Shown: positions 1 to 7,621 of the stretch, in pieces
Position numbering within the stretch: the stretch's first letter is position 1
Layout of the letters: each line of letters starts with the position of its first letter
Source: CAG-826 sp964546565
Lineage (GTDB): Bacteria > Bacillota_I > Bacilli_A > RFN20 > CAG-826
DNA length: 43,327 nucleotides
Direction of reading: 5' to 3'
Assembly (NCBI GenBank): GCA_964546565.1
Contig: CAZJKC010000005.1
Span: 1-43,327, forward strand
Translations under genes and position numbers: made by a program
Notes under the pieces: generated by a model
Seen by the model: the letters and a program-made list of their open reading frames with translations, nothing else
The model's database searches: none
What the model was told of the DNA's origin: nothing

Positions 1-13
1 CAAAAATCAATTG

Positions 14-42
14 TTTACATTTTGGTAAAATTAATTTATACT
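14..42 (+). promoter_or_regulatory. Promoter of the SipW/TasA-like operon
   Basis: TTTACA (14-19) and TATACT (37-42) are separated by 17 bases, a near-consensus vegetative sigma-A promoter. It lies about 105 bases before the first gene, so the transcript would have a leader of roughly 100 bases. No other good promoter was seen before the terminator at 7429, which supports one operon of six genes. Confidence 0.7.
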
Positions 43-148
43 CTATATAGACAAATGAAATGACCACCTATTATACTATTAGATGGCCTATATTGGATGT
101 TGTTTTAGACGAGATTTGAATATTAGGAATAGTTGAGGGAGGAGTATA

Positions 149-646
149 ATGCAAAGAAAATTAAAAATTATTTTGGTACTTGTTAGTATCGCTATGTCTT
201 TTTTAGGAGCGACATTTTGGGTAGTATTGCAAAATGAAAATAATCTTAACAATAATGTTGTTGTCGATTTAGACAATGAAAATGTCCAAGAAACATTAGA
301 TGGTATTAATTTTAAAGATTTTCATCCCGGTCATAATGAAAAATATGAGATTACTTTAAAAGGTGATTTGTCAGATGATTATGAAGTGACATTAGATTTT
401 CATGAAATTAAAAGTGAAGGTAAAGATAATGCCCTTGCAAACTATATAAATGTCAAAATTGAAACACAAGAAAAAACAATTGAAAAAGGATTAAAGGAGT
501 TGCTTGATGGGAAACAAATAGAATTAGGAAAAAAAGCTTCTACAATCGATATTACTTACTATATGCCAGAGGATGTAGGTAATGAATCACAAGGAACAAG
601 TGTTGAATTCTATATCGAACTTACAGCAAAAAGTGTAAAAGAATGA
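149..646 (+). CDS. Small secreted/membrane-anchored protein in the TapA position
   Basis: This 165-residue protein has one hydrophobic N-terminal segment (about residues 5-27, containing an LGATFW stretch that resembles SipW-processed signals) and then a hydrophilic, acidic domain. The domain has a PG..EKYEITLKG pattern followed by alternating beta-type residues, loosely like the single-domain fold of TasA/camelysin proteins. The start is set by a strong GGGAGGAG site just upstream. It overlaps the SipW gene by four bases (ATGA), so the two are translationally coupled. In B. subtilis the gene before sipW is tapA, the fibre anchor. Position and architecture suggest a similar accessory or anchoring role, but I see no clear sequence match to TapA, so the function is inferred only. 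Confidence 0.8.
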   Translation: MQRKLKIILVLVSIAMSFLGATFWVVLQNENNLNNNVVVDLDNENVQETLDGINFKDFHPGHNEKYEITLKGDLSDDYEVTLDFHEIKSEGKDNALANYINVKIETQEKTIEKGLKELLDGKQIELGKKASTIDITYYMPEDVGNESQGTSVEFYIELTAKSVKE

Positions 647-1413
647 CAAATAAGACAAAAAGTGTTGTAAAAAAAACATTTAAAATTGTTGGAGATATTC
701 TTATTGCATTTGTTTTATTAGTTACGATATTTGTTCTGGGTGTCACGGTTACTTCAAAAAAAGACAGTGATGGAACGGCGACAATATTTGGTACACAGCT
801 TCGCTTTGTGCAATCAGATTCAATGGCGAAATGTGAGTATACTGATGTTAGCGAATATGATATTAAAAGCATACCAGTCAAATCGTGTGTTTTTATAGAA
901 ACTATTCCTACTGATGAAAAAGAAAGAGACGAATGGTATGCGAATCTTCGTGTTGGTGATGTTTTAACATTTAAATATGTTTATACCAAGCAAGAAACCA
1001 TAACGCACCGCATTATTGATAAGCAATATGTGGAAATTAAAGATGAGAACGATATTATTACTGGGCATTATTATATTTTCACTTTAATGGGCGATAATAA
1101 AAATTCTGATTCATCTCTTTTGACCCAAACGATTAATACGATGATAGATGGCCCAAATTATATTATTGGCAAAGTTGTTGGACAAAGTTATGTATTAGGC
1201 CTTATGGTATATGCCTTTAAATCTCCAGTTGGCATTGTTTGCTTAATTATTATTCCATGTTTAATAATTATTGCATTTGAAATAATGAAGATTGTTAAAG
1301 TATTAGGAAAGGATAAGAAAACAATACAACAAAAACAAGCAGATGAAATCGAAGAATTAAAACGTCAACTTGCTATGTTGCAGGAAAGCGTTGAAAAAAA
1401 AGAAGAGCAATAA
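643..1413 (+). CDS. sipW: SipW-type (ER-type) signal peptidase I
   Basis: Membrane serine protease that removes signal peptides from TasA/camelysin-like exported proteins. The 256-residue protein has an N-terminal membrane segment (about 15-37), then VQSDSM with candidate nucleophile Ser60 followed by Met61. His122 in ITHRI is at the position where ER-type signal peptidases use a Ser-His dyad rather than Ser-Lys. A GDNKNSD stretch (150-156) follows as the third conserved box. A second membrane segment (about 190-218) and a charged coiled C-tail (225-256) complete it. The length is somewhat longer than B. subtilis SipW because of the tail. Three downstream proteins carry the expected substrate signal (TYAL[FW]), which supports the assignment. 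The start codon overlaps the stop of the previous gene. Confidence 0.93.
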   Translation: MTNKTKSVVKKTFKIVGDILIAFVLLVTIFVLGVTVTSKKDSDGTATIFGTQLRFVQSDSMAKCEYTDVSEYDIKSIPVKSCVFIETIPTDEKERDEWYANLRVGDVLTFKYVYTKQETITHRIIDKQYVEIKDENDIITGHYYIFTLMGDNKNSDSSLLTQTINTMIDGPNYIIGKVVGQSYVLGLMVYAFKSPVGIVCLIIIPCLIIIAFEIMKIVKVLGKDKKTIQQKQADEIEELKRQLAMLQESVEKKEEQ

Positions 1414-1458
1414 TTTGCTTATGTTAAGAATAAAATCAAATAGAGGAGGTAAATTCTT

Positions 1459-2103
1459 ATGTATGTCTTAATTATTATATTTATTGTTTTGTCACTTTTA
1501 ATTGGGCTCTTTAGTACAGTCCTTGTTGGTCGAGAAGTGGTGATTGAAGAAAAGAAACGTCGGAATCAAACAAATGAATCTGTCAGTTCAATATCACCTA
1601 CCCCGGTGGCAACAACAGCTGCTATAAAAGTTGAAGAAGAAACTAGCGATGATTTTAAAGAAGGAACAGTAGCGTTTTCAACCGGATCACAAACATTGGA
1701 TGAAAAATACCTTGCTTTAAATGCTGAATACAAAGGCTATTATGATGAGATTGTTCGTTATGCGATGGCCATTAGCGGTAGTAAACGTATTAAGAATTCC
1801 GTTTATGAAGAATATAAAATCGGCAAAAATCGTCTTGTTAGATTAAAAATTAAACGTGGATATGTCATTTGTGAACTTGTTATTTACAATCAAACATTTA
1901 AAAATTATATCGACAAGAATAAGATTTCCATTAAACAAGCTCCAGCTTCTATTAAGGTTATTGATGAATCGACACTCGCGGCTGTTAAAGATAGTATCGC
2001 TATTGCGGTAAAAGCAATTGAAGAAGAGAAAGCTTATAAAAAAGAACAAGCCAAATTACGTCGTAAACAAAATAAAGCCGCTATTAAAGAAGCATCTAAA
2101 TAA
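1459..2103 (+). CDS. Unknown N-terminally anchored protein of the SipW operon
   Basis: I do not recognise a named family. The 214-residue protein starts with one transmembrane segment (about 3-23), then a Ser/Thr/Glu-rich linker (about 35-75) and a compact domain (about 80-165). The domain has a YYDEIVRYAM motif, a basic GSKRIKNSVYEEY segment, and a beta-rich IKRGYVICELVIYN segment. The C-terminus (about 180-214) is a Lys/Glu/Ala-rich helix, probably coiled coil. Similarly patterned domains (tyrosine-rich helix, then small beta sheet) occur in uncharacterised Firmicutes proteins. AGAGGAGG (1442-1449) is the ribosome site. Its place between SipW and its substrates suggests a part in making or anchoring the surface structure. 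That is context only. Confidence 0.85.
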   Translation: MYVLIIIFIVLSLLIGLFSTVLVGREVVIEEKKRRNQTNESVSSISPTPVATTAAIKVEEETSDDFKEGTVAFSTGSQTLDEKYLALNAEYKGYYDEIVRYAMAISGSKRIKNSVYEEYKIGKNRLVRLKIKRGYVICELVIYNQTFKNYIDKNKISIKQAPASIKVIDESTLAAVKDSIAIAVKAIEEEKAYKKEQAKLRRKQNKAAIKEASK

Positions 2104-2168
2104 TGGTATTAATCGTGTAAACGATAATATATATAAGTTGAAAATAGTAAAGAAAGGAGAATTGATTA

Positions 2169-2840
2169 ATGAGAGAAAGCAAAGTCAGAACGATGCTTCT
2201 AGCAAGCGTGATGATAATGTTGTGTACGTCTGTTATTGTTGGCGGTACTTATGCTCTATGGAGTGATCAAGTTAGTGTTAAAAATCATCTTTCAGCAGGT
2301 TCATTAAAAGTTGAACTTAAAAGAACATATCTTGAAAAATTTGCTCTTGATTCTGAAGGTTCTGGTCACTTAACCAAGACTGTTGACGATAAAGAAACGT
2401 CCACCACTGCAAATATGTTCGGAATATCTAATGATGATGTTATTGTTCCATCAACATATTATGCGGCAAGGCTCAAACTCACCAATAGTGGCGATGTAGC
2501 AATCAACTATGTTGTCAGTATTGAAGTTGATAAAAACAGTGATGTTGAACTTGCAAAACAAATTATTGTTCATGTTGGCGATAAGCAAAAAGCTATCTTT
2601 GACGAATCAAATGGTTATTCGATGAGCCCTAATGATACAGATTGTCAATATCTTGTAAAAGAGACAAACAATGGAAAAATTGATTATTTAACAAATGAAA
2701 TTGGGAGTGGCTCATTGAATAAAAAGCAAGAAACGGAATTTTGGGTTGAAGTATTATATCTTGATTTGAATAATAATAATGATTCTCAAAACCAAAAGTT
2801 AAGCTTTGACATTTACGTTGATGCTACACAAGCTATCTAA
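2169..2840 (+). CDS. TasA/camelysin-like secreted protein
   Basis: This 223-residue exported protein has a SipW-type signal: basic start, hydrophobic core, then GGTYALWSDQ with expected cleavage after Ala29. The mature part follows the TasA/camelysin pattern: an early segment starting the first strand (SAGSLKVEL), a VPSTYYAARLKLTNSGDVAINYVV stretch from about residue 92 typical of the jelly-roll core, and a closing strand near the C-terminus (KLSFDIYVDATQ). Family members form extracellular fibres (TasA) or cell-surface proteins (CalY). No metalloprotease HExxH motif is visible. AAGGAG at 2154-2159 sets the start. It is probably a structural subunit exported by the SipW encoded two genes earlier. 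Confidence 0.88.
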   Translation: MRESKVRTMLLASVMIMLCTSVIVGGTYALWSDQVSVKNHLSAGSLKVELKRTYLEKFALDSEGSGHLTKTVDDKETSTTANMFGISNDDVIVPSTYYAARLKLTNSGDVAINYVVSIEVDKNSDVELAKQIIVHVGDKQKAIFDESNGYSMSPNDTDCQYLVKETNNGKIDYLTNEIGSGSLNKKQETEFWVEVLYLDLNNNNDSQNQKLSFDIYVDATQAI

Positions 2841-2901
2841 AAATGTTTCAAAGTCTAATTAAAAAAACAAATTACATTTAAAAAAATAAGGAGAAAAAGA
2901 A

Positions 2902-4947
2902 ATGAAAAAAGCAAAAAGAAACATTATTCTTTCTTCACTATTAGCGATTGGCTTCTGTGCTAGTCTTGTAACTGGAGCGACATACGCCTTATTCACATCG
3001 CAAAGTGAAGTTAATGTTGCCGTTACATCCGGTAAGATTGATGTTGTTGCTAAGGCAACTGAACCATCATATGGATCTACCCTTCCAGGTGGTAAACTTG
3101 ATGAATCAAGTGCAACTGTCGCTAACAATACTGTTACCATTGATAAAATGGTCCCTGGTGATGTTGTTGAATTTGATTTAATTATTAAAAACAATAGTAA
3201 TGTTAAAGTCCAATACCGTACCGTTATTAAAAAAGTAGCTGATGATGGATTATGGAAAGGCTTAGAAATTACCATAGGTGGTAAAACCTATGATGGCATT
3301 ACCAAAATAACAGAATGGCAACAACTTTCACCAAATTCTGCCGATGAAATAATTCATGTTAAAGTTACCCTTCCTAAAGGTAGAGGTATTGAATATGCTA
3401 ATAAAACATGTCAATTTACCTATTCTGTGGAAGCAGTTCAAGGCAATGCTTCTGTAAGCAATCCTATTGTTTCGGCTCCTGAAAGCCAAACTGAATTAAA
3501 TGAAGCATTAGCTAATCAAGCAGCTTCTGATGTTTATCTTGAATTAGATAAAGGCACCTATACTTTACCAGCTGTCAGCAACAAAAATGTTCAAGTTATT
3601 GGTAGTGGTGCCGATACCACCAAAATTGATATGACCAGTAGTTCTATGATTGGAGCTCAAAATGGTGGATTAGACATTTCATTTGAAGATGTTACTGTAT
3701 CATTCTCAAATGAAAACTATAAAGGAATTACTCATTCATCCAAAGTTACATATAAAGATTGTACCTTAGTTGGTAAACAATTCTTATATGCTTCAGATGT
3801 TGAATTTGAAAATTGTACCTTTATTAATGATGACGATTATACTGTTTGGACCTATGGTTCTAGCAATGCATCATTCAAAAATTGTACTTTTAAAACTGGT
3901 GGTAAAGCAATTTTAATTTATTGTGAGGATGCTACACACACCAACAATGTTATCGTTGAAGACTGTGTTTTCTATGATAATGATAATTTAAAGACCAAAA
4001 AAGCCGCGATTGAAATTGGTGATAGCCAACCAATAGCTGGTTTAAAAGTTAATTTAATAGCTAAAAACAACAAGATTTATGGCTTTGCTATTAATGATGA
4101 AGGTACTGGTACTGGTAATAAAGTATGGGGTAACAAAAATGATATCCCTACTGATCGTTTAACAGTCGTTACTAGTAACAACCAAGAATTTGATAATGTA
4201 GTGGCTTCTAGCGGTAATTCCAGTGTTGTTTCTAACACATTAAAATCTGAAGCCAAAGATATTACCATTTATTTAACTGATGATGTCGTTATTTCTGGCG
4301 ATAGCGCAACCCAATTAAAGAATGCTTCTGGTGGCGTTAATACCGATACAATCGTCATTGATGGTCAAGGTCACACCTTAGACTTTAAACACATCGATAG
4401 TGATGCAAACCACATTGCTACCAATGGCGCTAAACTTATCTTAAAGAATTTACATCTCACCAATTCTGGTTATAATGATGGACCATGGAACCGTCACGAT
4501 ATCGTCTTCGATTGTGATGTTGAACTTGAAAACGTTACCAGTGATAAAGCTATCGCTTTAGGCAAAAATGCTAAATTAACAAATGTTACTATTACTGATG
4601 TCGGTGAAGTTTACGGCTTATGGATTAAGGCTACTGCTAGTAAGGTTGAACTTGATAATGTTACTATTAATTGTTCAGATGCTGGTGGACGTGCTATTTG
4701 TATCAAAGATGAATATATTAGTGAAGGTGAACGCGTTGCAGTTGAATTAAGTATTAAAGATTCTAAACTTATTTCATCTAAAAAAGCTGGTATCTTAGTT
4801 ACAAATACTGCTGGCGCTACTATTATTGCTGAAAACGTTGATATTACTGAAGTTAAAGCCGATAGTACCAACTTAGTTTGGATTGATGAAAAACGTCCTA
4901 ATTCCGTTGTTACCGTTACCGGTGCTACAGTAATTCCTGAACCATAG
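2902..4947 (+). CDS. SipW-dependent surface protein: TasA-like domain plus beta-helix
   Basis: This 681-residue protein has a SipW-type signal (TGATYALFTSQ, predicted cleavage after Ala29), then a TasA/camelysin-like domain to about residue 185 with VTSGKIDVVA, MVPGDVVEFDLIIKNNSNV and a closing FTYSVEAVQGNA. From about 195 to the end it is a right-handed beta-helix: repeated short strands with stacked Asn and Cys (for example FENCTFIND and FKNCTFKTGG), GSGADTTKIDM near the start, and a second block (about 455-681) with DGQGHTLDFKH and LKNLHLTN. There is no LPXTG motif, so attachment may be through polymerisation of the N-terminal domain. Beta-helices often bind or cleave polysaccharides, but I see no catalytic signature. 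Strong SD (aaggag) upstream. Confidence 0.9.
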   Translation: MKKAKRNIILSSLLAIGFCASLVTGATYALFTSQSEVNVAVTSGKIDVVAKATEPSYGSTLPGGKLDESSATVANNTVTIDKMVPGDVVEFDLIIKNNSNVKVQYRTVIKKVADDGLWKGLEITIGGKTYDGITKITEWQQLSPNSADEIIHVKVTLPKGRGIEYANKTCQFTYSVEAVQGNASVSNPIVSAPESQTELNEALANQAASDVYLELDKGTYTLPAVSNKNVQVIGSGADTTKIDMTSSSMIGAQNGGLDISFEDVTVSFSNENYKGITHSSKVTYKDCTLVGKQFLYASDVEFENCTFINDDDYTVWTYGSSNASFKNCTFKTGGKAILIYCEDATHTNNVIVEDCVFYDNDNLKTKKAAIEIGDSQPIAGLKVNLIAKNNKIYGFAINDEGTGTGNKVWGNKNDIPTDRLTVVTSNNQEFDNVVASSGNSSVVSNTLKSEAKDITIYLTDDVVISGDSATQLKNASGGVNTDTIVIDGQGHTLDFKHIDSDANHIATNGAKLILKNLHLTNSGYNDGPWNRHDIVFDCDVELENVTSDKAIALGKNAKLTNVTITDVGEVYGLWIKATASKVELDNVTINCSDAGGRAICIKDEYISEGERVAVELSIKDSKLISSKKAGILVTNTAGATIIAENVDITEVKADSTNLVWIDEKRPNSVVTVTGATVIPEP

Positions 4948-4966
4948 TAAAAAAAATAAAGAAGAA

Positions 4967-5009
4967 GCAAGTTAGTTTAATAAATAGATGTTTAGTTAGG
5001 CTATCTTGC
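4967..5009 (+). terminator. Possible attenuator hairpin inside the operon
   Basis: GCAAGTTAG (4967-4975) can pair with CTATCTTGC (5001-5009), leaving one mismatch, and is followed by a short T-rich stretch. It lies between the two large surface-protein genes. It is weak for a full terminator, so partial termination or transcript processing is more likely. Confidence 0.35.
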
Positions 5010-5033
5010 CTTATTTTAAAAGGAGATATATTT

Positions 5034-7379
5034 ATGAAAACAAAAAATAAAATTTTAGTATCTTCTCTTATGGCCATAGGTTTTTGCACAAGTCTTATTA
5101 CTAGTGCAACTTATGCTTTATTTACCTCTGAAAGCAAAGTAAATATTACCGTTTCCTCAGGTAAAGTTGATGTCAAAGCCACGATTGATAATATCAAATT
5201 ATATTCACCTACATTAATTTCGGAAAAAGGTGATGTAATAAATGATGAAAATGCAGCAAATGGTATGACATTTGCCAATGGAGGAGAAGTATCATACGCT
5301 AATGGTATGATGGAATTAAAGAACATTACTCCTGGTGATAAAGTTGATTTTGATATTAATCTTAAAAATAATAGTGATGTTACGATAAATTATCGTACTG
5401 TTATTGGTTGCGAATATGGAACTGGATTATTTGAAGGTCTTGCAATAAAAATCAATGATCAAAAATATGATGGACAAACAAAACATTCAGATTATAAAAA
5501 TGTTACACCAGAAGCTAATACTGATGTTACTCATGTATCGATAGAGTTACCTTTAACCGCTACTAATGAGTATCAAGGTTTATCAACCAAGCTTTTCTAT
5601 AAAGTTGAAGCTATTCAAGGCAATGCGGAATTAGAGGAACTCGATAGTAATACATATTATATTTATTCGGCTTATGATCTTATCAATTTAGAAAGCAAAA
5701 TTGCTACTTATGATAATGTTAAATTAATGGCTGATATAAATATGGAAGGCATTAAATATACACCATTTGATGTAGTTCTTAGCTCTAAGAAAGTATTTAC
5801 CTTTGATGGTAATAATCATACTATTTCAAATTTTGAACCAACAGGTTTATCTAAACCCAATTTTTTACAATATAATGCCTTATTTGGTTCGATAACATCA
5901 AGTTTGCATAACGAACAAGATAAAGGGACCTTTATAATTAAAAACTTAACAATGGATAAAGCTAATGTTATACAAAATAAAGGTGATTTATCAGTAGCGG
6001 CTGCTTTAATTGGTAATGCCAAAGTTGTTGATATTGAAATTAATAATTGCAAAATCACCAATAGCGTTATTACATCTGATGATTATGCGGCCGGTTTAAT
6101 TGGATATGGTGAACAATCATATTCATGGATTAATCAAAAAATCGTTAACTGTGAAGTTGATGGTTGTGAGATTACCGGAAATGGTAATACCGCTGGATTA
6201 ATGGCTTTATCAAATTATGAAATTACTGTTGAAGAATCTACTATTACTAACAATACCATTGATGGTCAAGGTGGACACTCTGCTGCTGCTATTCTTGGTG
6301 CTGGTAATGTTGATGCTACCAATGTAATTGCCGCTAACAACAACTATATTGGTGGTGGTAAATGCTCTGCTGATACAAAAGATGATGATTATGGTACATA
6401 TCATAAATTTGATAATTATGAAATAATAGTTATTGACAATGTTATTCGCAACATTGATGAATTAAAAGCTTTCCGTGATGATGTTAACGCTGGTAATACT
6501 TATAATGGTAAAACCGTTATTCTTATTGCTGATATTGATTTAAAAAATGAAAATTGGACACCAATCGGAAATGAAGAACATCCATTCCAAGGTAATTTTG
6601 ATGGGAAAGGACACACTATTTCCAATTTAAAATGTAATGGTGGTGTTGATAACCCTATTGATTTAGAAGCCATTGATCAAGGCTTATTTGGATGTTGGCA
6701 AGCTAATTGTGCTGTTATTGAAATGTCAAATATTAAAATTCATAATGCTGATATTTATGCTAAGAGTTCTGCCGGGGCCGTTATTGGTGCGATGGATAAT
6801 AAGTATTATCAAAGCTATATTGATTCTGGAGAAACATGGATACATGATATCGAAGTTACTGGGAAAGTAACCATTGAAGCCGGTAATTCTGGATCAGTTA
6901 TTGGAGCTCCTTTTGATGGCCATTGGCAAATGTATTCAGCCGTTCAAAATATTACTGTAAATGTTGAAAGTGGTAGTTATGTTTCTAACATCAAGACCGC
7001 TGTTGCTAGTGGAGATGGTGCCCTTATTGGTGGTATTGTCGCTTCTTCTCCATATAGTTATGGTTCATATAACTTAGTTTCCAATATTGATGTATATGGA
7101 ACTTGGGGTATTGTTGGTGGCGTCGCTGGAATTGCTGGTATGTATTGGAAAGATTGTACTTGTACTGGTAACGTTTATGTCAAAAATGCGGAACATGATT
7201 GGAAAATTAAACAACATGCGGCTGTTTTAGGGGTTTTAGCACCGACAAGAAGTTACTATGGTGGAGTAAAATATGACACTTTAGTAAGCACTGGTATTTT
7301 TGAAATCGAATATACCGACGGAACAACTTCCTACACTAATGAACAAACAAGCAACAATTACGGAGCTTGGGCCTGGTAA
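5034..7379 (+). CDS. SipW-dependent surface protein: TasA-like domain plus GLUG-like repeats
   Basis: This 781-residue protein begins with a signal ending SATYALFTSE (predicted cleavage after Ala28) and a TasA-like domain to about residue 195 that closely parallels the preceding protein (SSGKVDVKA, ITPGDKVDFDINLKNNSDV, KVEAIQGNAE). From about 205 it has two long solenoid units, each opening with a DL/EL helix, then LMADINM or LIADIDL, a TPF/TPIG turn and FDG.(N/K)HTISN. Gly-rich turns such as AAGLIGYG and GNTAGLMALS follow, the pattern of GLUG-motif beta-solenoids in adhesins and extracellular enzymes. It ends in a Trp/Tyr-rich tail without a wall-sorting motif. Last gene of the operon. Probable adhesin or matrix component. 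Confidence 0.9.
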   Translation: MKTKNKILVSSLMAIGFCTSLITSATYALFTSESKVNITVSSGKVDVKATIDNIKLYSPTLISEKGDVINDENAANGMTFANGGEVSYANGMMELKNITPGDKVDFDINLKNNSDVTINYRTVIGCEYGTGLFEGLAIKINDQKYDGQTKHSDYKNVTPEANTDVTHVSIELPLTATNEYQGLSTKLFYKVEAIQGNAELEELDSNTYYIYSAYDLINLESKIATYDNVKLMADINMEGIKYTPFDVVLSSKKVFTFDGNNHTISNFEPTGLSKPNFLQYNALFGSITSSLHNEQDKGTFIIKNLTMDKANVIQNKGDLSVAAALIGNAKVVDIEINNCKITNSVITSDDYAAGLIGYGEQSYSWINQKIVNCEVDGCEITGNGNTAGLMALSNYEITVEESTITNNTIDGQGGHSAAAILGAGNVDATNVIAANNNYIGGGKCSADTKDDDYGTYHKFDNYEIIVIDNVIRNIDELKAFRDDVNAGNTYNGKTVILIADIDLKNENWTPIGNEEHPFQGNFDGKGHTISNLKCNGGVDNPIDLEAIDQGLFGCWQANCAVIEMSNIKIHNADIYAKSSAGAVIGAMDNKYYQSYIDSGETWIHDIEVTGKVTIEAGNSGSVIGAPFDGHWQMYSAVQNITVNVESGSYVSNIKTAVASGDGALIGGIVASSPYSYGSYNLVSNIDVYGTWGIVGGVAGIAGMYWKDCTCTGNVYVKNAEHDWKIKQHAAVLGVLAPTRSYYGGVKYDTLVSTGIFEIEYTDGTTSYTNEQTSNNYGAWAW

Positions 7380-7428
7380 AAAACAATTCATTATTTAGTT
7401 TTAGATTTTTCTAAATTTTAAATAAAAC

Positions 7429-7460
7429 AACCCATCGATAATTTATCGGTGGGTTTTATT
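7429..7460 (+). terminator. Rho-independent terminator of the SipW operon
   Basis: CCCATCGATAA pairs with TTATCGGTGGG (11 pairs, one G-U), followed by TTTTATT. This is a strong end to the operon. Confidence 0.85.
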
Positions 7461-7514
7461 CATTTTGTAATCATTATAAGCAAAATCGGATAAAAAATAG
7501 ATATTAATAAAGAA

Positions 7515-7557
7515 TTAGCATAAACAATTACTTAGCATTATTTTTAACAATTGCTAA
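7515..7557. repeat. TTAGCAT repeats upstream of the GH43 gene
   Basis: TTAGCAT occurs at 7515-7521 and 7532-7538, with a reverse-oriented TTGCTAA at 7551-7557. The three copies lie 65-110 bases before the start codon, close to where the promoter must be, so a repressor or activator site is possible. The motif is short and the region is very A+T-rich. Confidence 0.3.
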
Positions 7558-7621
7558 TAAATGATAATTTATATAGTATAAAAATATAGAATAACAAGTT
7601 AAATGAAAGGAAATGCCTAAT

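Noticed and set aside
2018..2266. Plus-strand frame across the end of one SipW-operon gene and the start of the next
   Set aside because: It overlaps two well-supported genes, has no ribosome site and low-complexity Lys/Asn content.
4611..4970. Long minus-strand open frame opposite the beta-helix gene
   Set aside because: It is a by-product of the repetitive codon pattern on the coding strand; no ribosome site or promoter on the minus strand.
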